From assembly GCA_947372865.1 (NCBI GenBank), contig CANBVJ010000021.1:1-45844 (forward strand): a stretch of DNA of 45,844 nucleotides, read 5' to 3'. Below, in pieces: positions 1-9,909 of this stretch. The notes beneath the pieces were generated by a model. The model was not told where the DNA came from, ran no database searches, and saw nothing but the letters and a program-made list of their open reading frames with translations. This DNA comes from Comamonadaceae bacterium. GTDB lineage: Bacteria > Pseudomonadota > Gammaproteobacteria > Burkholderiales > Burkholderiaceae_C. Numbering within the stretch: position 1 is the stretch's first letter; each line of letters starts with the position of its first letter. Both the position numbers and the translations under genes were made by a program.

Positions 1-224
1 GAAATATTGTCCGCCCGAAAACCCAAGGTGTAGCCGCCACCGGGGCCGCGCGTGCTCTCTACCAAGCCGTGCTGGCGCAGCTTGGCGAACACCTGTTCCA
101 GGTACGACAGCGAGATGTGGTGTCGCACAGCCAACTCGGACAAAGGCACAGGCGCGCCGTTGTCGCGCAGGGCCAGGTCAATCATCGCGTTAATGGCAAA
201 ACGGCCACGTGTACTGAGTCGCAT
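1..224 (-). CDS. Rrf2-family transcriptional regulator, IscR-like (partial, N-terminus only)
   Basis: The visible 74 codons read from an ATG at 224 towards the left edge, so the C-terminal half is missing. The protein opens MRLSTRGRFAINAMIDLAL, carries the helix-turn-helix stretch ISLSYLEQVFAKLRQHGLV at about residues 38-56, and has the wing motif RGPGGGYTLG. These are hallmarks of Rrf2 proteins and are closest to IscR, the Fe-S sensing regulator. An AAGGAG ribosome-binding site lies seven bases before the ATG. The three cysteines that would ligate a cluster in IscR lie outside the window, so cluster sensing cannot be judged. The gene diverges from the CopD-like gene. Family assignment is firm; calling it IscR itself is inference. 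Confidence 0.85.
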   Translation of the reverse strand, partial: MRLSTRGRFAINAMIDLALRDNGAPVPLSELAVRHHISLSYLEQVFAKLRQHGLVESTRGPGGGYTLGFRADNI

Positions 225-413
225 AGTCAAGCTCCTTGAAGCTGTAAAAGAAAACTTGAATGTAGCCACAAGATTGAGCACTGTAAACCAGCCTTTTGTG
301 ATGAATTAATTCTGAAAAACAGAACTATTTACACATTGGCCCCAATGGCCTTTCAAGGCTGCAATGTAATCAATCGGCGCGACAATCAACGCCACACTCT
401 GAAAGACACGTCG
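225..413. promoter_or_regulatory. Divergent intergenic region with a short dyad
   Basis: This 189-base AT-richer gap separates the divergent Rrf2 and CopD-like genes and must hold both promoters. A perfect dyad lies at 310-324: arms TTCTG and CAGAA around five A residues, followed by an AT-rich stretch. It could be an operator or a small hairpin. I see no convincing match to the IscR type 1 or type 2 consensus, and I cannot place -35 and -10 boxes with confidence. Confidence 0.4.
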
Positions 414-884
414 ATGACCGAACTGATACAACTTGCCCACCTGATAGCCGCCATAGTGTGGATGGGTGGCATGACCTTCATGCTGTTCGCGCTGCGCCCG
501 GCCGTCATGGCGCAGATGGAGCCACAGCCGCGTCTGGCGCTGATGGGTGCCGTGTGGCAGCGGTTTTTTGCCGTGGTGGCGGGTGCCGTCGTGGTGCTGT
601 TCACCTCGGGCACCAGCATGTACACCGCACTGTTTCGCGCTACGCGACTGGCCACCGGCCAGGGCGGCGTGCCGTTGGGCTGGAACCTGATGTTGATTTT
701 TGGCGTGGCCATGATGCTGGTTTTTGGGCACATTTATTTTGCCGGTTTTCGCAAGTTCAAGCGCGCCGTGGCAGCGGCTGCATGGCCCGTAGCGGCTCAG
801 GCGGCAGCGCAAATACACCGGCTGGTGGTGATTAACTTTGCATTGGGCTGGCTGGCCATTGCTGCCGTGCGCCTGGTGCGATGA
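414..884 (+). CDS. CopD-family integral membrane protein
   Basis: A 156-residue hydrophobic protein with about four predicted membrane segments: roughly residues 3-22, 44-66, 88-110 and 130-152. The start MTELIQLAHLIAAIVWMGG places a conserved His and a WMGG motif in the first helix, and FGHIYFAGFRKFKRA follows the third. This is the pattern of short CopD-like proteins common in Comamonadaceae. Family members are linked to copper uptake or haem/quinone membrane biology, but the function of this short subgroup is not established. I chose the ATG at 414 rather than an upstream in-frame ATG at 336 because the extra 26 residues are polar and unlike the family. The mipA-like gene begins 10 bases after the stop. 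Confidence 0.7.
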   Translation: MTELIQLAHLIAAIVWMGGMTFMLFALRPAVMAQMEPQPRLALMGAVWQRFFAVVAGAVVVLFTSGTSMYTALFRATRLATGQGGVPLGWNLMLIFGVAMMLVFGHIYFAGFRKFKRAVAAAAWPVAAQAAAQIHRLVVINFALGWLAIAAVRLVR

Positions 885-894
885 TTGCAGGCGT

Positions 895-1749
895 ATGCCA
901 AGTTACTTTCGCCCCAACACACTAATCTGCCTGGCAGCCACCTTGGTCTGCATGGCAACTGGCGCCCGCGCCCAATCCACCCAATCCACCCAATCCGCAC
1001 AACCATTGTGGGAAGCGGGCGCATTTATCGGTGCCGTGGGTACACCCGCCTACCCTGCCTCCAGTGACCGCACTGGGCGCGTGTTGGCCTTGCCTTATGT
1101 GATTTACCGGGGCGATGTACTACGCATTGACCGCAGCAACGTAGGGGCACGGCTGGTGCACACCGACGATTTTGAAGTGGACGTGGGTTTTGCCGCATCG
1201 TTACCCGCCAGCTCACGGGACGTGGCGGTCCGCAATGGCATGGACGATCTGGGCACGCTGTTTGAGTTCGGGCCGCGGGTGCGGGGCACCTTGGCGCGTC
1301 TGTCGCCAGGAAGCCGCATCCGGTATGACGTACCGTTGCGCACGGTACTGGAAGTGAACAACGGCATTCGCATCCAAGGCTTTGCCGTAGAGCCCGAACT
1401 CACCCTTGAGGTGCGCGACGTGTATGACGGCTGGCGCTTGTCCACCGGGGTCAGTGTGGTGATTGGCGACAGCCGCCTACAAAACTACTTCTACGGCGTG
1501 CCCGCGTTCGTGGCTACGGCGCAGCGTCCGGCGTTTGAGGCACAGGCCGGGCTGCTGGCCAAACGGCTGTCTATCAGCACAGCCAAAGCCATTACCCCGG
1601 ATGTGCGGGTATTTTCCTTTGTCCGCTATGAGAACTACGACGGCGCCGCTAACCGCGCCAGCCCGCTGTATGTGCAAACATCCGGCACCGCAGCGGGTGT
1701 GGGCCTGACGTGGACATTTGCCCGCTCATCCGACCGCGCGCGCGACTGA
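895..1749 (+). CDS. MipA/OmpV family outer-membrane protein
   Basis: A 284-residue protein starting MPSYFRPNTLIC with a clear signal peptide ending near GARAQ (about residue 26). The mature part resembles MipA/OmpV: WEAGAFIGAVGTPAYPAS near the N-terminus, then LPYVIYRGD, alternating strands, and a final strand ending LTWTFA that suits an outer-membrane barrel. MipA of E. coli scaffolds murein-synthesis enzymes; OmpV homologues are adhesin or porin-like, so the precise role is open. The gene follows the CopD-like gene by 10 bases and is probably cotranscribed with it. A three-unit nine-base repeat encoding QSTQSTQSAQ sits directly after the signal peptide. The Shine-Dalgarno is weak, but the signal peptide supports the chosen start. 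Confidence 0.8.
   Translation: MPSYFRPNTLICLAATLVCMATGARAQSTQSTQSAQPLWEAGAFIGAVGTPAYPASSDRTGRVLALPYVIYRGDVLRIDRSNVGARLVHTDDFEVDVGFAASLPASSRDVAVRNGMDDLGTLFEFGPRVRGTLARLSPGSRIRYDVPLRTVLEVNNGIRIQGFAVEPELTLEVRDVYDGWRLSTGVSVVIGDSRLQNYFYGVPAFVATAQRPAFEAQAGLLAKRLSISTAKAITPDVRVFSFVRYENYDGAANRASPLYVQTSGTAAGVGLTWTFARSSDRARD
973..999 (+). repeat. Nine-base tandem repeat, three units, in the mipA-like gene
   Basis: Two exact copies of CAATCCACC and one degenerate copy (CAATCCGCA) run end to end and encode QST-QST-QSA just after the signal peptide. Because the unit is a multiple of three, changes in copy number would keep the reading frame. Confidence 0.85.
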
Positions 1750-1874
1750 CAGCCTTCTAAATGCCAGTTTAGGCATATATAAAGAACAATCTATTCGTTG
1801 CGGTTTTAACGACGATTCCCGAAAATCGTATTCTGCGCACTGTTGCGTCACTTATAACGTCTTGGAGAATTTCC
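1750..1874 (+). promoter_or_regulatory. Probable promoter/leader of the sulfate transport operon
   Basis: This AT-rich 125-base gap precedes sbp. It holds a five-base dyad at 1761-1776 (ATGCC and GGCAT), an AT-rich stretch (CATATATAAAG), a perfect six-base dyad at 1812-1829 (ACGATT and AATCGT, six-base spacer), and TTATAACGTC at 1852-1861. A GGAG Shine-Dalgarno lies at 1864-1867. Sulfate uptake operons in Proteobacteria are usually activated by CysB. Binding here is inference; the degenerate CysB consensus cannot be called by eye. Confidence 0.45.
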
Positions 1875-2876
1875 ATGAATTTCAAGCAAAAAACTACGCT
1901 AACCCTCGCAGCACTTGCGTTGACTGCTAGCAATTTAGTAGCCGCTCAAACCACACTGCTCAACGTGTCGTATGACGTGGCGCGCGAGTTTTACAAAGAC
2001 ATCAACACTGCATTTGTGGCCAATTACAAAAAGGCCACTGGCAAAGACATCAAGATCGACCAAAGCCACGCGGGATCCAGCGCCCAGGCGCGTGCTGTGA
2101 ATGACGGACTGGATGCCGACGTGGTCACCATGAACACCACCACCGATGTAGACTTTTTGGCCAGCACAGGTGTGGTTGCCAAGGACTGGACCAAAAAATT
2201 CCCCCACAACGCCGCGCCCACCAGCTCCACCATGCTGTTTTTGGTGCGCAACGGCAACCCCAAAGGCATTAAAGACTGGGACGACCTGGTCAAGCCCGGC
2301 GTGCAGGTGATTGTGGTCAACCCCAAAACCGGGGGCAATGGCCGCATGGCCTACCTGGCCGCCTGGGGCCAAGTGCGCAAAAAAGGCGGCACCGATGCGC
2401 AAGCCGCGGAGTTTGTGAGCAAGCTCTACAAAAACGTACCGGTGCTGGCAAAGGGAGGGCGCGATGCCACCACCATCTTTTTGCAACGCAATATTGGCGA
2501 CGTACTGATCACGTTTGAGTCGGAAGTGGTGTCGGTCGACAAAGAGTTTGGTGCCAACAAGGTCGATGCCATTCACCCCGGCATTTCTATCGTGGCCGAA
2601 AACCCCGTGGCCGTGGTGGAGCGTACTGTGGCCAAGAAGGGCACCGCAGAACAGGCCAAGGCGTACCTGAACTTTTTATACAGCGACGAAGGCCAAGAGA
2701 TTGCCGCGCAACACGCCATTCGCCCCACCAACCCAGCGTTACTAAAGAAATACGCCAGCACCTTCAAGCCCATCACGCTGTTCCGTGCAGAGGATTTTTT
2801 TGGCTCGTTTGCTGAAGCACAAAAAGTGCACTTCAACGACGGCGGCCAGTTCGACAAGCTGTACACGGTCAAATAA
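1875..2876 (+). CDS. sbp: Periplasmic sulfate-binding protein
   Basis: A 333-residue substrate-binding protein of the sulfate/thiosulfate ABC importer. Residues 1-24 form a signal peptide ending NLVAAQ. The mature protein starts TTLLNVSYDVAREFYKDIN and contains QSHAGSSAQARAV, GLDADVVTMNTTTDVD and NPKTGGNGRMAYLAAWG, all typical of Sbp/CysP proteins that bind sulfate by backbone NH groups. Length matches the family. The stop codon abuts the ATG of cysT, so the genes form one operon. Sbp and CysP cannot be separated safely by eye, so thiosulfate preference is unknown. The GGAG site eight bases before the ATG supports the start. Confidence 0.92.
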   Translation: MNFKQKTTLTLAALALTASNLVAAQTTLLNVSYDVAREFYKDINTAFVANYKKATGKDIKIDQSHAGSSAQARAVNDGLDADVVTMNTTTDVDFLASTGVVAKDWTKKFPHNAAPTSSTMLFLVRNGNPKGIKDWDDLVKPGVQVIVVNPKTGGNGRMAYLAAWGQVRKKGGTDAQAAEFVSKLYKNVPVLAKGGRDATTIFLQRNIGDVLITFESEVVSVDKEFGANKVDAIHPGISIVAENPVAVVERTVAKKGTAEQAKAYLNFLYSDEGQEIAAQHAIRPTNPALLKKYASTFKPITLFRAEDFFGSFAEAQKVHFNDGGQFDKLYTVK

Positions 2877-3764
2877 ATGAATGCTGTAGTCATTGCAGGC
2901 GGTCCGGCTGGGCTGCCTGCCCCGCAGGGTGCGCGCCGCACACCCAAGCGTGTGCTTCCGGGTTTCAAAATCACATTGGGCTTCACACTGTTTTATCTCA
3001 GCGTGATTGTGTTGATTCCCCTCTCGGCCCTGCTGTTCAAAACCTTCACGCTCACGTGGGAGCAGTTCATCGCTGCGGTGACCAGTCCGCGCGTGGTGGC
3101 GTCGTACCAATTGACTTTCGGTGCGTCATTTTTGGCGGCGTTGGTGAACGCGGTGTTTGGCCTGTTAGTGGCCTGGGTGTTGGTGCGCTACCAGTTTCCG
3201 GGCAAAAAGATTATTGATGCGCTGGTGGACTTGCCATTTGCGCTCCCTACAGCGGTGGCGGGCATTTCGCTTACCGCGCTCTTGGCCAGCAATGGCTGGA
3301 TTGGCAGCCTGCTGGAACCCTACGGTATTCAGCTGGCCTTTAACCGCAACGGCGTGGTGATTGCCCTCATCTTCATCGGCCTGCCCTTTGTGGTGCGCAC
3401 CGTGCAGCCAGTATTGGAAGATGCGGAGAAAGAGCTGGAAGAAGCCGCTACCTGCTTGGGTGCTACGCGCTTGCAAACTTTTCGCTACGTGATTTTTCCG
3501 ACCATTGCGCCTGCGTTGCTGACCGGGTTTGCCATGGCATTCGCCCGCGCTTTGGGCGAATATGGATCGGTCATTTTTATCGCCGGCAACATGCCCATGA
3601 TTTCTGAAATTACCCCGCTCATCATCATCGGCAAGTTGGAGCAATACGACTACGCAGGTGCCACTGCCGTAGCCGTGGTGATGCTAGGCTTCTCGTTTGT
3701 GATGCTCTTCGTAATCAACGCGCTGCAATCGTGGCAACGCAAACGCGGAGGGGCGCAGTCATGA
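2877..3764 (+). CDS. cysT: Sulfate ABC transporter permease CysT (CysU)
   Basis: A 295-residue inner-membrane permease, one of two channel subunits of the sulfate importer. After a basic cytoplasmic N-terminus (to about residue 28), membrane segments appear near 30-52, 75-100, 112-135, 155-172, 213-235 and 258-282. The EAA-type coupling loop includes [16 protein letters not shown], followed by [10 protein letters not shown], and contacts the CysA ATPase. [18 protein letters not shown] is highly conserved in CysT. The ATG at 2877 follows directly on the sbp stop. The 3' end overlaps cysW by four bases (ATGA), suggesting translational coupling and equal subunit levels. Confidence 0.95.
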   Translation: MNAVVIAGGPAGLPAPQGARRTPKRVLPGFKITLGFTLFYLSVIVLIPLSALLFKTFTLTWEQFIAAVTSPRVVASYQLTFGASFLAALVNAVFGLLVAWVLVRYQFPGKKIIDALVDLPFALPTAVAGISLTALLASNGWIGSLLEPYGIQLAFNRNGVVIALIFIGLPFVVRTVQPVLEDAEKELEEAATCLGATRLQTFRYVIFPTIAPALLTGFAMAFARALGEYGSVIFIAGNMPMISEITPLIIIGKLEQYDYAGATAVAVVMLGFSFVMLFVINALQSWQRKRGGAQS

Positions 3765-4651
3765 GCGGCGATACACAAACCATCCGCCGCGCTAAAGCCG
3801 GCACCACCGAACCCGTTTGGGTTAAGTGGACCTTGATTGGTATTGCATTAGGCTTCATATTTCTGTTCCTCATATTGCCACTGGCGGCAGTGTTTACCGA
3901 AGCACTGCGCAAGGGTGCAGACGCGTTCTTTGAAGCATTCAAAGAGCCCGATGCGTGGAGCGCCATTCGCCTTACTTTGCTGGTCGCCGTTATTGCGGTG
4001 CCGCTGAATTTGGTGTTTGGTGTGGCAGCGGCTTGGGCCATTGCCAAATATGAGTTCAAGGGCAAGGCGTTTTTGACCACGTTGGTGGACCTGCCGTTCT
4101 CGGTGTCCCCCGTGGTGGCTGGTCTGATTTACGTGCTGCTGTTTGGCGCGCATGGCTGGTTTGGGCCGTGGCTGCAGGCGCATGACGTAAAAATCATTTT
4201 TGCGGTGCCCGGTATTGTGTTGGCCACAATATTTGTAACCTTTCCATTCATCGCCCGCGAACTGATTCCGCTGATGCAGGCCCAAGGTACCGACGAAGAA
4301 CAAGCTGCACAGGTTCTGGGTGCCACTGGCTGGCAAACCTTCTGGCATGTCACGCTGCCCAATATCAAGTGGGGCCTGATTTACGGCGTCATTTTGTGCA
4401 ACGCACGGGCCATGGGGGAGTTTGGTGCGGTGTCGGTGGTATCCGGTCACATCCGCGGCCAGACCAACACCATGCCGCTGCATGTAGAGATTTTGTACAA
4501 CGAATACCAGTCGGTTGCAGCTTTTGCCATCGCATCTCTGCTGGCACTTCTGGCACTGGTCACGCTGGTGATCAAGTCGTTTGTGGAATGGCAGTTTGAG
4601 CGCCAGGAAAAAGCCGCCGCCCAACTTCCGCCTGAAAAGCCCCTTGCTTGA
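3761..4651 (+). CDS. cysW: Sulfate ABC transporter permease CysW
   Basis: A 296-residue partner permease of CysT. It has about six membrane segments and the coupling loop [19 protein letters not shown] followed by [29 protein letters not shown] is the CysW counterpart of the conserved CysT segment. I chose the ATG at 3761 because it overlaps the cysT stop (ATGA) and follows a GGAGGGG Shine-Dalgarno; an in-frame ATG 30 bases upstream lacks such a site. cysA follows after 37 bases. Confidence 0.95.
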   Translation: MSGDTQTIRRAKAGTTEPVWVKWTLIGIALGFIFLFLILPLAAVFTEALRKGADAFFEAFKEPDAWSAIRLTLLVAVIAVPLNLVFGVAAAWAIAKYEFKGKAFLTTLVDLPFSVSPVVAGLIYVLLFGAHGWFGPWLQAHDVKIIFAVPGIVLATIFVTFPFIARELIPLMQAQGTDEEQAAQVLGATGWQTFWHVTLPNIKWGLIYGVILCNARAMGEFGAVSVVSGHIRGQTNTMPLHVEILYNEYQSVAAFAIASLLALLALVTLVIKSFVEWQFERQEKAAAQLPPEKPLA

Positions 4652-4688
4652 CCCTCGCTTAGGCACCCCACTTTTTGAGACAAGAATT

Positions 4689-5801
4689 ATGAGTATCGCC
4701 ATCCGCAACGTCAGCAAAGACTTCGGCACCTTCCACGCCCTGCGTGACGTCAGCCTGGACATAGACTCCGGCGAACTGGTCGCCCTGCTCGGCCCCTCGG
4801 GCTGCGGCAAGACCACGCTGCTGCGCATCATCGCCGGGCTGGAAACCGCTGACCACGGCAACATTTTGTTCAGCGGCGAAGACACCACTGACGTGCATGT
4901 GCGTGAGCGACAAGTGGGCTTTGTATTCCAGCACTACGCGCTGTTTCGCCACATGACGGTGTTTGACAACGTGGCCTTTGGCCTGCGCATGAAGCCGCGT
5001 GCCACCCGACCCTCGGACGCGATCATCAAGGAAAAAGTGCACGCGCTCTTGGGCCTGGTGCAGCTCGACTGGCTCTCGGACCGCTACCCGGCACAGCTCT
5101 CGGGCGGCCAGCGCCAACGCATTGCACTGGCGCGTGCCCTGGCCGTGGAGCCCAAGGTGCTGCTGCTTGACGAGCCCTTTGGCGCCCTGGACGCCAAGGT
5201 GCGCAAAGAGCTGCGCCGCTGGCTGCGCCGCCTGCACGACGACTTGCACGTGACCAGCATTTTTGTCACCCACGACCAGGAAGAGGCGCTCGAAGTGGCC
5301 GACCGCGTCGTGCTGATGAACAGTGGCAAAGTCGAACAGGTGGGCTCGCCCCAAGAAGTGTGGGACCACCCGGCCAGCCCCTTTGTCTATGGCTTTTTGG
5401 GCGACGTCAACCTGTTCCATGGCCGCGCCCATGAGGGCGAAATGCACATCGGCGAAAGCCCCAGCGGCGTGCGCCTGGCCAGCCCCGAGCACAGCACGGC
5501 GCAAGACGCCAAAGCCTTTGCCTACGTGCGCCCGCATGATCTGGACGTACAGCGTTACCCGTCCACCGACCCGCATATTGCAGGCGGCGCCGCAAGCGGC
5601 GGCATTCCAGCCAAGCTGCAGCGCGCGATTGTGGTGGGGCCGATCGCGCGGCTTGAATTGCTGCCCCTGGACCGCGCTGCTGCTGGAAGCGACGAGATCA
5701 TCGAGGCGCAGATGACTGCCCAGCAGTTCCACGAGATGGGCTTGCAAGAAGGCGAAACCCTGCTGCTGACACCGCGCAAGGCGCGGGTGTTTGTGGCCTA
5801 A
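4689..5801 (+). CDS. cysA: Sulfate/thiosulfate import ATP-binding protein CysA
   Basis: A 370-residue ABC ATPase that powers sulfate import. Walker [10 protein letters not shown] is at residues 35-43, the signature LSGGQ at 137-141, Walker B VLLLDEP at 157-163, and the switch histidine lies in FVTHDQEEA. The C-terminal third (after about residue 240) is the extra domain found in CysA, with [11 protein letters not shown] chose the ATG at 4689 ([12 protein letters not shown]) over an upstream in-frame ATG because the family starts there and the extension would run inside cysW. It is the last gene of the sulfate operon; 155 bases separate it from gdhA. Confidence 0.95.
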   Translation: MSIAIRNVSKDFGTFHALRDVSLDIDSGELVALLGPSGCGKTTLLRIIAGLETADHGNILFSGEDTTDVHVRERQVGFVFQHYALFRHMTVFDNVAFGLRMKPRATRPSDAIIKEKVHALLGLVQLDWLSDRYPAQLSGGQRQRIALARALAVEPKVLLLDEPFGALDAKVRKELRRWLRRLHDDLHVTSIFVTHDQEEALEVADRVVLMNSGKVEQVGSPQEVWDHPASPFVYGFLGDVNLFHGRAHEGEMHIGESPSGVRLASPEHSTAQDAKAFAYVRPHDLDVQRYPSTDPHIAGGAASGGIPAKLQRAIVVGPIARLELLPLDRAAAGSDEIIEAQMTAQQFHEMGLQEGETLLLTPRKARVFVA

Positions 5802-5890
5802 AACGGCGCTTGGCCTGAAAGAGGCGCCCTGCTCTGCCCTGGGGCGGGCGACTTGTGGTTATACGTTTGACGCATAGTTGCCCCGCTAAC

Positions 5891-5910
5891 TTGGCCTTGG
5901 ACAAGGCCAG
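5891..5910 (+). other. Strong hairpin between cysA and gdhA
   Basis: A perfect seven-base inverted repeat, TGGCCTT at 5892-5898 and AAGGCCA at 5903-5909, closes a GGAC loop, with one extra G-U pair outside (5891-5910). It is followed by GC-rich sequence rather than a T-run, so it is not a standard intrinsic terminator. It lies in the transcribed leader of gdhA or in the 3' tail of cysA mRNA. Confidence 0.6.
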
Positions 5911-5956
5911 CGCGCGGGCCTACATTGCGGGCATTGCCACAACGCGCCCAAACACC

Positions 5957-7273
<1,317 letters not shown>

Positions 7274-7279
7274 AGAGGC

Positions 7280-7741
7280 CTACTGCAAACTGCCTTTGGC
7301 GCTTTCGGGTAAAAGCAGCGGCAGGACGGCGATGCCTTCGTCGATCAGTTCGCGGGTTTCCTTGACGGTTGCCTGGCCGCGAATGGCGTGTTCGGGCACC
7401 TCGCCGTAGTGGATTTTGCGCGCCTCTTCGGCAAAGCGGTCGCCCACATCGGTGGTATCGGCCACCAGCTTGCGTGACATTTCCAGCCAGGCGGCCATCT
7501 GCTCGGGGGCTTGGGGCTTGGCCAGGGCTAGCGCCGTGTTTGAGGGATCTTCCCGCTTAGGCGCGCTGCGATTGGACGAAAGATTCAGGCGTGGCGCACT
7601 GAGTTTTTTCAGCACGTCCGCGTTGCCACACAGCGGGCAGCACACCAGCGCACGCGCCTGTTGCGCCACAAAATCTTCTTCCGAGGCAAACCAGCCTTCA
7701 AAGCCGTGGCCTTGGGCGCATTGCAGGTCAAGGACCTTCAT
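7280..7741 (-). CDS. DUF1178 family protein
   Basis: A 153-residue protein of unknown function matching the DUF1178 pattern. It starts MKVLDLQCAQGHGFEGWFAS and has a small zinc-ribbon-like head: C8 plus CCPLC around residues 34-38. A variable acidic/alanine-rich middle follows, then a conserved tail IHYGEVPEHAIRGQA with ELIDEGI. The cysteine arrangement suggests metal binding (inference). Its ATG overlaps the stop of the NUDIX gene by four bases, and the NUDIX gene in turn overlaps nuoN, so it is probably the last gene transcribed from the nuo operon. I chose the ATG at 7741, not one 51 bases upstream, because the family begins with this Cys-containing strand. Confidence 0.85.
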   Translation of the reverse strand: MKVLDLQCAQGHGFEGWFASEEDFVAQQARALVCCPLCGNADVLKKLSAPRLNLSSNRSAPKREDPSNTALALAKPQAPEQMAAWLEMSRKLVADTTDVGDRFAEEARKIHYGEVPEHAIRGQATVKETRELIDEGIAVLPLLLPESAKGSLQ

Positions 7742-8364
7742 GGCTTCTGCCAGTCCAGCGTCCAGGCGCCCGAGAGCACGTTTTGCAGCCACAGGGCGCC
7801 GGCCAGGGTTTTGGCGTCGGTCACGGTGCCGTCACAACACCACTGCAAGAGCTCTTGCGGTGTGGCGCTAAATACGTCCAAAAATTCGCCCGCGTCCAGC
7901 GCGCGCGCGCCCGCAATCAGACCACGCGCAAACCAGACTTCAATGAATTCGGTGGAATAGGAAATGACCGGGTGCATCACACCGGCACGGGCCCATTCGG
8001 TGGCGCGGTACCCGGTTTCCTCGTGCAACTCGCGCTGGGCACAGGCCAGCACGGTTTCACCTGCGTCAAGCTTGCCAGCCGGAAACTCCACCATCACCCG
8101 GCCTACGGGGTAGCGAAACTGGCGCTCCAGCACCAGACGAACATGGCCGTCGGCGTCGATGTCCATGGGAATGACCATAACCGCGCCGGGATGTACCACA
8201 TATTCGCGGCTGGCCATCTGGCCGTCGGGCAACACCACCTGGTCGCGAAAGGCGTGCAGGAATTTGCCCTTGAAGAGCTCTTGACTGCTGTGGCGGGTTT
8301 CCCGCAGGTGGGCGTCGGGCAGCTCGGCGTCGCGCGGTGCCTTTGGGGGCTTGGCGGAGCCCAT
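7738..8364 (-). CDS. NUDIX hydrolase, ADP-ribose pyrophosphatase type
   Basis: A NUDIX hydrolase of 208 residues from the ATG at 8364, or 220 from a TTG at 8400 that overlaps the nuoN stop. The catalytic box fits G-x5-E-x7-REL-x-EE-x-G exactly, running from GKLDAGE to RELHEETGY. Upstream lie VVHPGAVMVIP and RYPVGRVMVEFPAGK, typical of ADP-ribose or nucleoside-diphosphate-sugar pyrophosphatases. ADP-ribose to AMP and ribose-5-phosphate is the likely reaction. Sitting behind an NADH dehydrogenase operon fits NAD turnover, but that link is inference. Neither start has a clear Shine-Dalgarno; the ATG is the conservative choice. Confidence 0.88.
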   Translation of the reverse strand: MGSAKPPKAPRDAELPDAHLRETRHSSQELFKGKFLHAFRDQVVLPDGQMASREYVVHPGAVMVIPMDIDADGHVRLVLERQFRYPVGRVMVEFPAGKLDAGETVLACAQRELHEETGYRATEWARAGVMHPVISYSTEFIEVWFARGLIAGARALDAGEFLDVFSATPQELLQWCCDGTVTDAKTLAGALWLQNVLSGAWTLDWQKP

Positions 8365-8396
8365 GGATGGGTTTGCGGCAGAGCCTGAGGAGACGG

Positions 8397-9884
8397 TCAA
8401 GTGCCCAGCATCTGCAGGATGGACTGCGCGGACAAGGACATCAGGCCGGCCGGGAACATGCCCAACACCAGCACCAAAGCGCCGTTGACCGCCAGGACCA
8501 GGCGCACGCCATTGCTGGCGACCACGTGCCCGGCGGTGATGGGCTCGTCAAAGTACATGACCTTGACCACGCGCAGGTAGTAGAAAGCGCCCACCAGCGA
8601 CATCATCACGGCAAAGATCGCCACGCCTAGGTGCAGCGGCTCGCCCGATGCAATCAGGGCCTGCAAAACCGACAGCTTGGCGTAAAAGCCAACCATGGGC
8701 GGAATACCGGCCATGGAGAACATGCAAGCCGCCATGACACCGGCGTACAGCGGGCTGCGCTGGTTCAGACCGGCGAAGTCCGAGATTTCTTCGCTCTCAA
8801 AGCCATCGCGCGCCAGCAGCATGATGACGCCAAAAGCAGCCAAGGTGGTCATCACGTAGGTGATGACGTAGAACATCGCCGAGCTGTAGGCGTTGGCGGC
8901 CGAAATGGTGTTGCCGTTGATAACGCCCGACATCAGGCCAATGAGCACAAAGCCCATTTGCGAAATCGTGGAAAACGCCAGCATGCGCTTGAGGTTGGTC
9001 TGGGCGATGGCCGCCAGATTGCCTAGGAACAGCGAGGCGATCGACAGCACCATCAGCATTTGCTGCCAGTCAATGGCCAGAGGCAACATGCCTTCGACCA
9101 GCAAACGCATGGTGATGGCAAAAGCTGCCAACTTGGGCGCGCCGCCAATCATCAGCGTGATGGCGGTAGGCGCGCCTTGGTACACATCGGGGATCCACAT
9201 GTGAAAAGGAACGACGCCCAGCTTGAAAGCCAGACCTGCTACGACAAAGACCAAGCCGAACACCAGCACCTGGTGACGCACCTGGCCCGACACAATCGCC
9301 TTGAACACAGCGTTGATGTCCAGCGAACCGGTAGCGCCGTACATCATGGACATACCGTAAAGCAAGAAGCCCGAAGCCATGGCACCCAGCACAAAGTACT
9401 TCATGGCCGCCTCAATCGCACCAGCGTGGTCACGGCGCAAGGCCACCAAGGCGTAGCTTGAGAGCGTGAGCAACTCCAGGCCCATGTAGATAACGAGGAA
9501 GTTGTTGCCCGAGATCATGATGAACATGCCCAAGAGCGCAAACATGCCCAGGGTAAAGAGTTCACCGCCGCGCAGCATGTCGCGCGAAGCCGAATACGGG
9601 CGGCCATAGACCAGTGTCACCATCACGGCCACGGTGGCAAAGCATTTGAGCCAACCGGCCATGGTGTCGGCCACCACCATGTTGCCAAAGCCGTACAAGG
9701 TGAGGCCCGTGCTGGCGTAAAAGCCTTCGAGTGCCGCCACGACGGCCAGCGTGGCCATAGTGAAGGTGAAGGTCAGGCCGCGCAAGGGGCTTTGGGGGCG
9801 CAAATCCACCAAGGCGATGACGCAGGCCATCACCAACAGCAGCGCTTCAGGAAATACCGCAATCCAACTGATCTGGTCCATCAT
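8397..9884 (-). CDS. nuoN: NADH-quinone oxidoreductase subunit N
   Basis: A 495-residue antiporter-like membrane subunit of complex I with about 14 helices. The conserved helix-5 glutamate is visible in YMGLELLTLSSYALVALR (E137). The Lys-containing half-helix region is represented by LKLGVVPFHMWIPDVYQGAP and KRMLAFSTISQMGF. NuoN is the last of the fourteen nuo genes and lies 25 bases after nuoM. Two adjacent ATGs (9884 and 9881) are possible starts. Its stop overlaps a possible TTG start of the NUDIX gene. Confidence 0.97.
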   Translation of the reverse strand: MMDQISWIAVFPEALLLVMACVIALVDLRPQSPLRGLTFTFTMATLAVVAALEGFYASTGLTLYGFGNMVVADTMAGWLKCFATVAVMVTLVYGRPYSASRDMLRGGELFTLGMFALLGMFIMISGNNFLVIYMGLELLTLSSYALVALRRDHAGAIEAAMKYFVLGAMASGFLLYGMSMMYGATGSLDINAVFKAIVSGQVRHQVLVFGLVFVVAGLAFKLGVVPFHMWIPDVYQGAPTAITLMIGGAPKLAAFAITMRLLVEGMLPLAIDWQQMLMVLSIASLFLGNLAAIAQTNLKRMLAFSTISQMGFVLIGLMSGVINGNTISAANAYSSAMFYVITYVMTTLAAFGVIMLLARDGFESEEISDFAGLNQRSPLYAGVMAACMFSMAGIPPMVGFYAKLSVLQALIASGEPLHLGVAIFAVMMSLVGAFYYLRVVKVMYFDEPITAGHVVASNGVRLVLAVNGALVLVLGMFPAGLMSLSAQSILQMLGT

Positions 9885-9909
9885 GTTTCGTTTCTCAAGT
9901 CAGCAGGTA

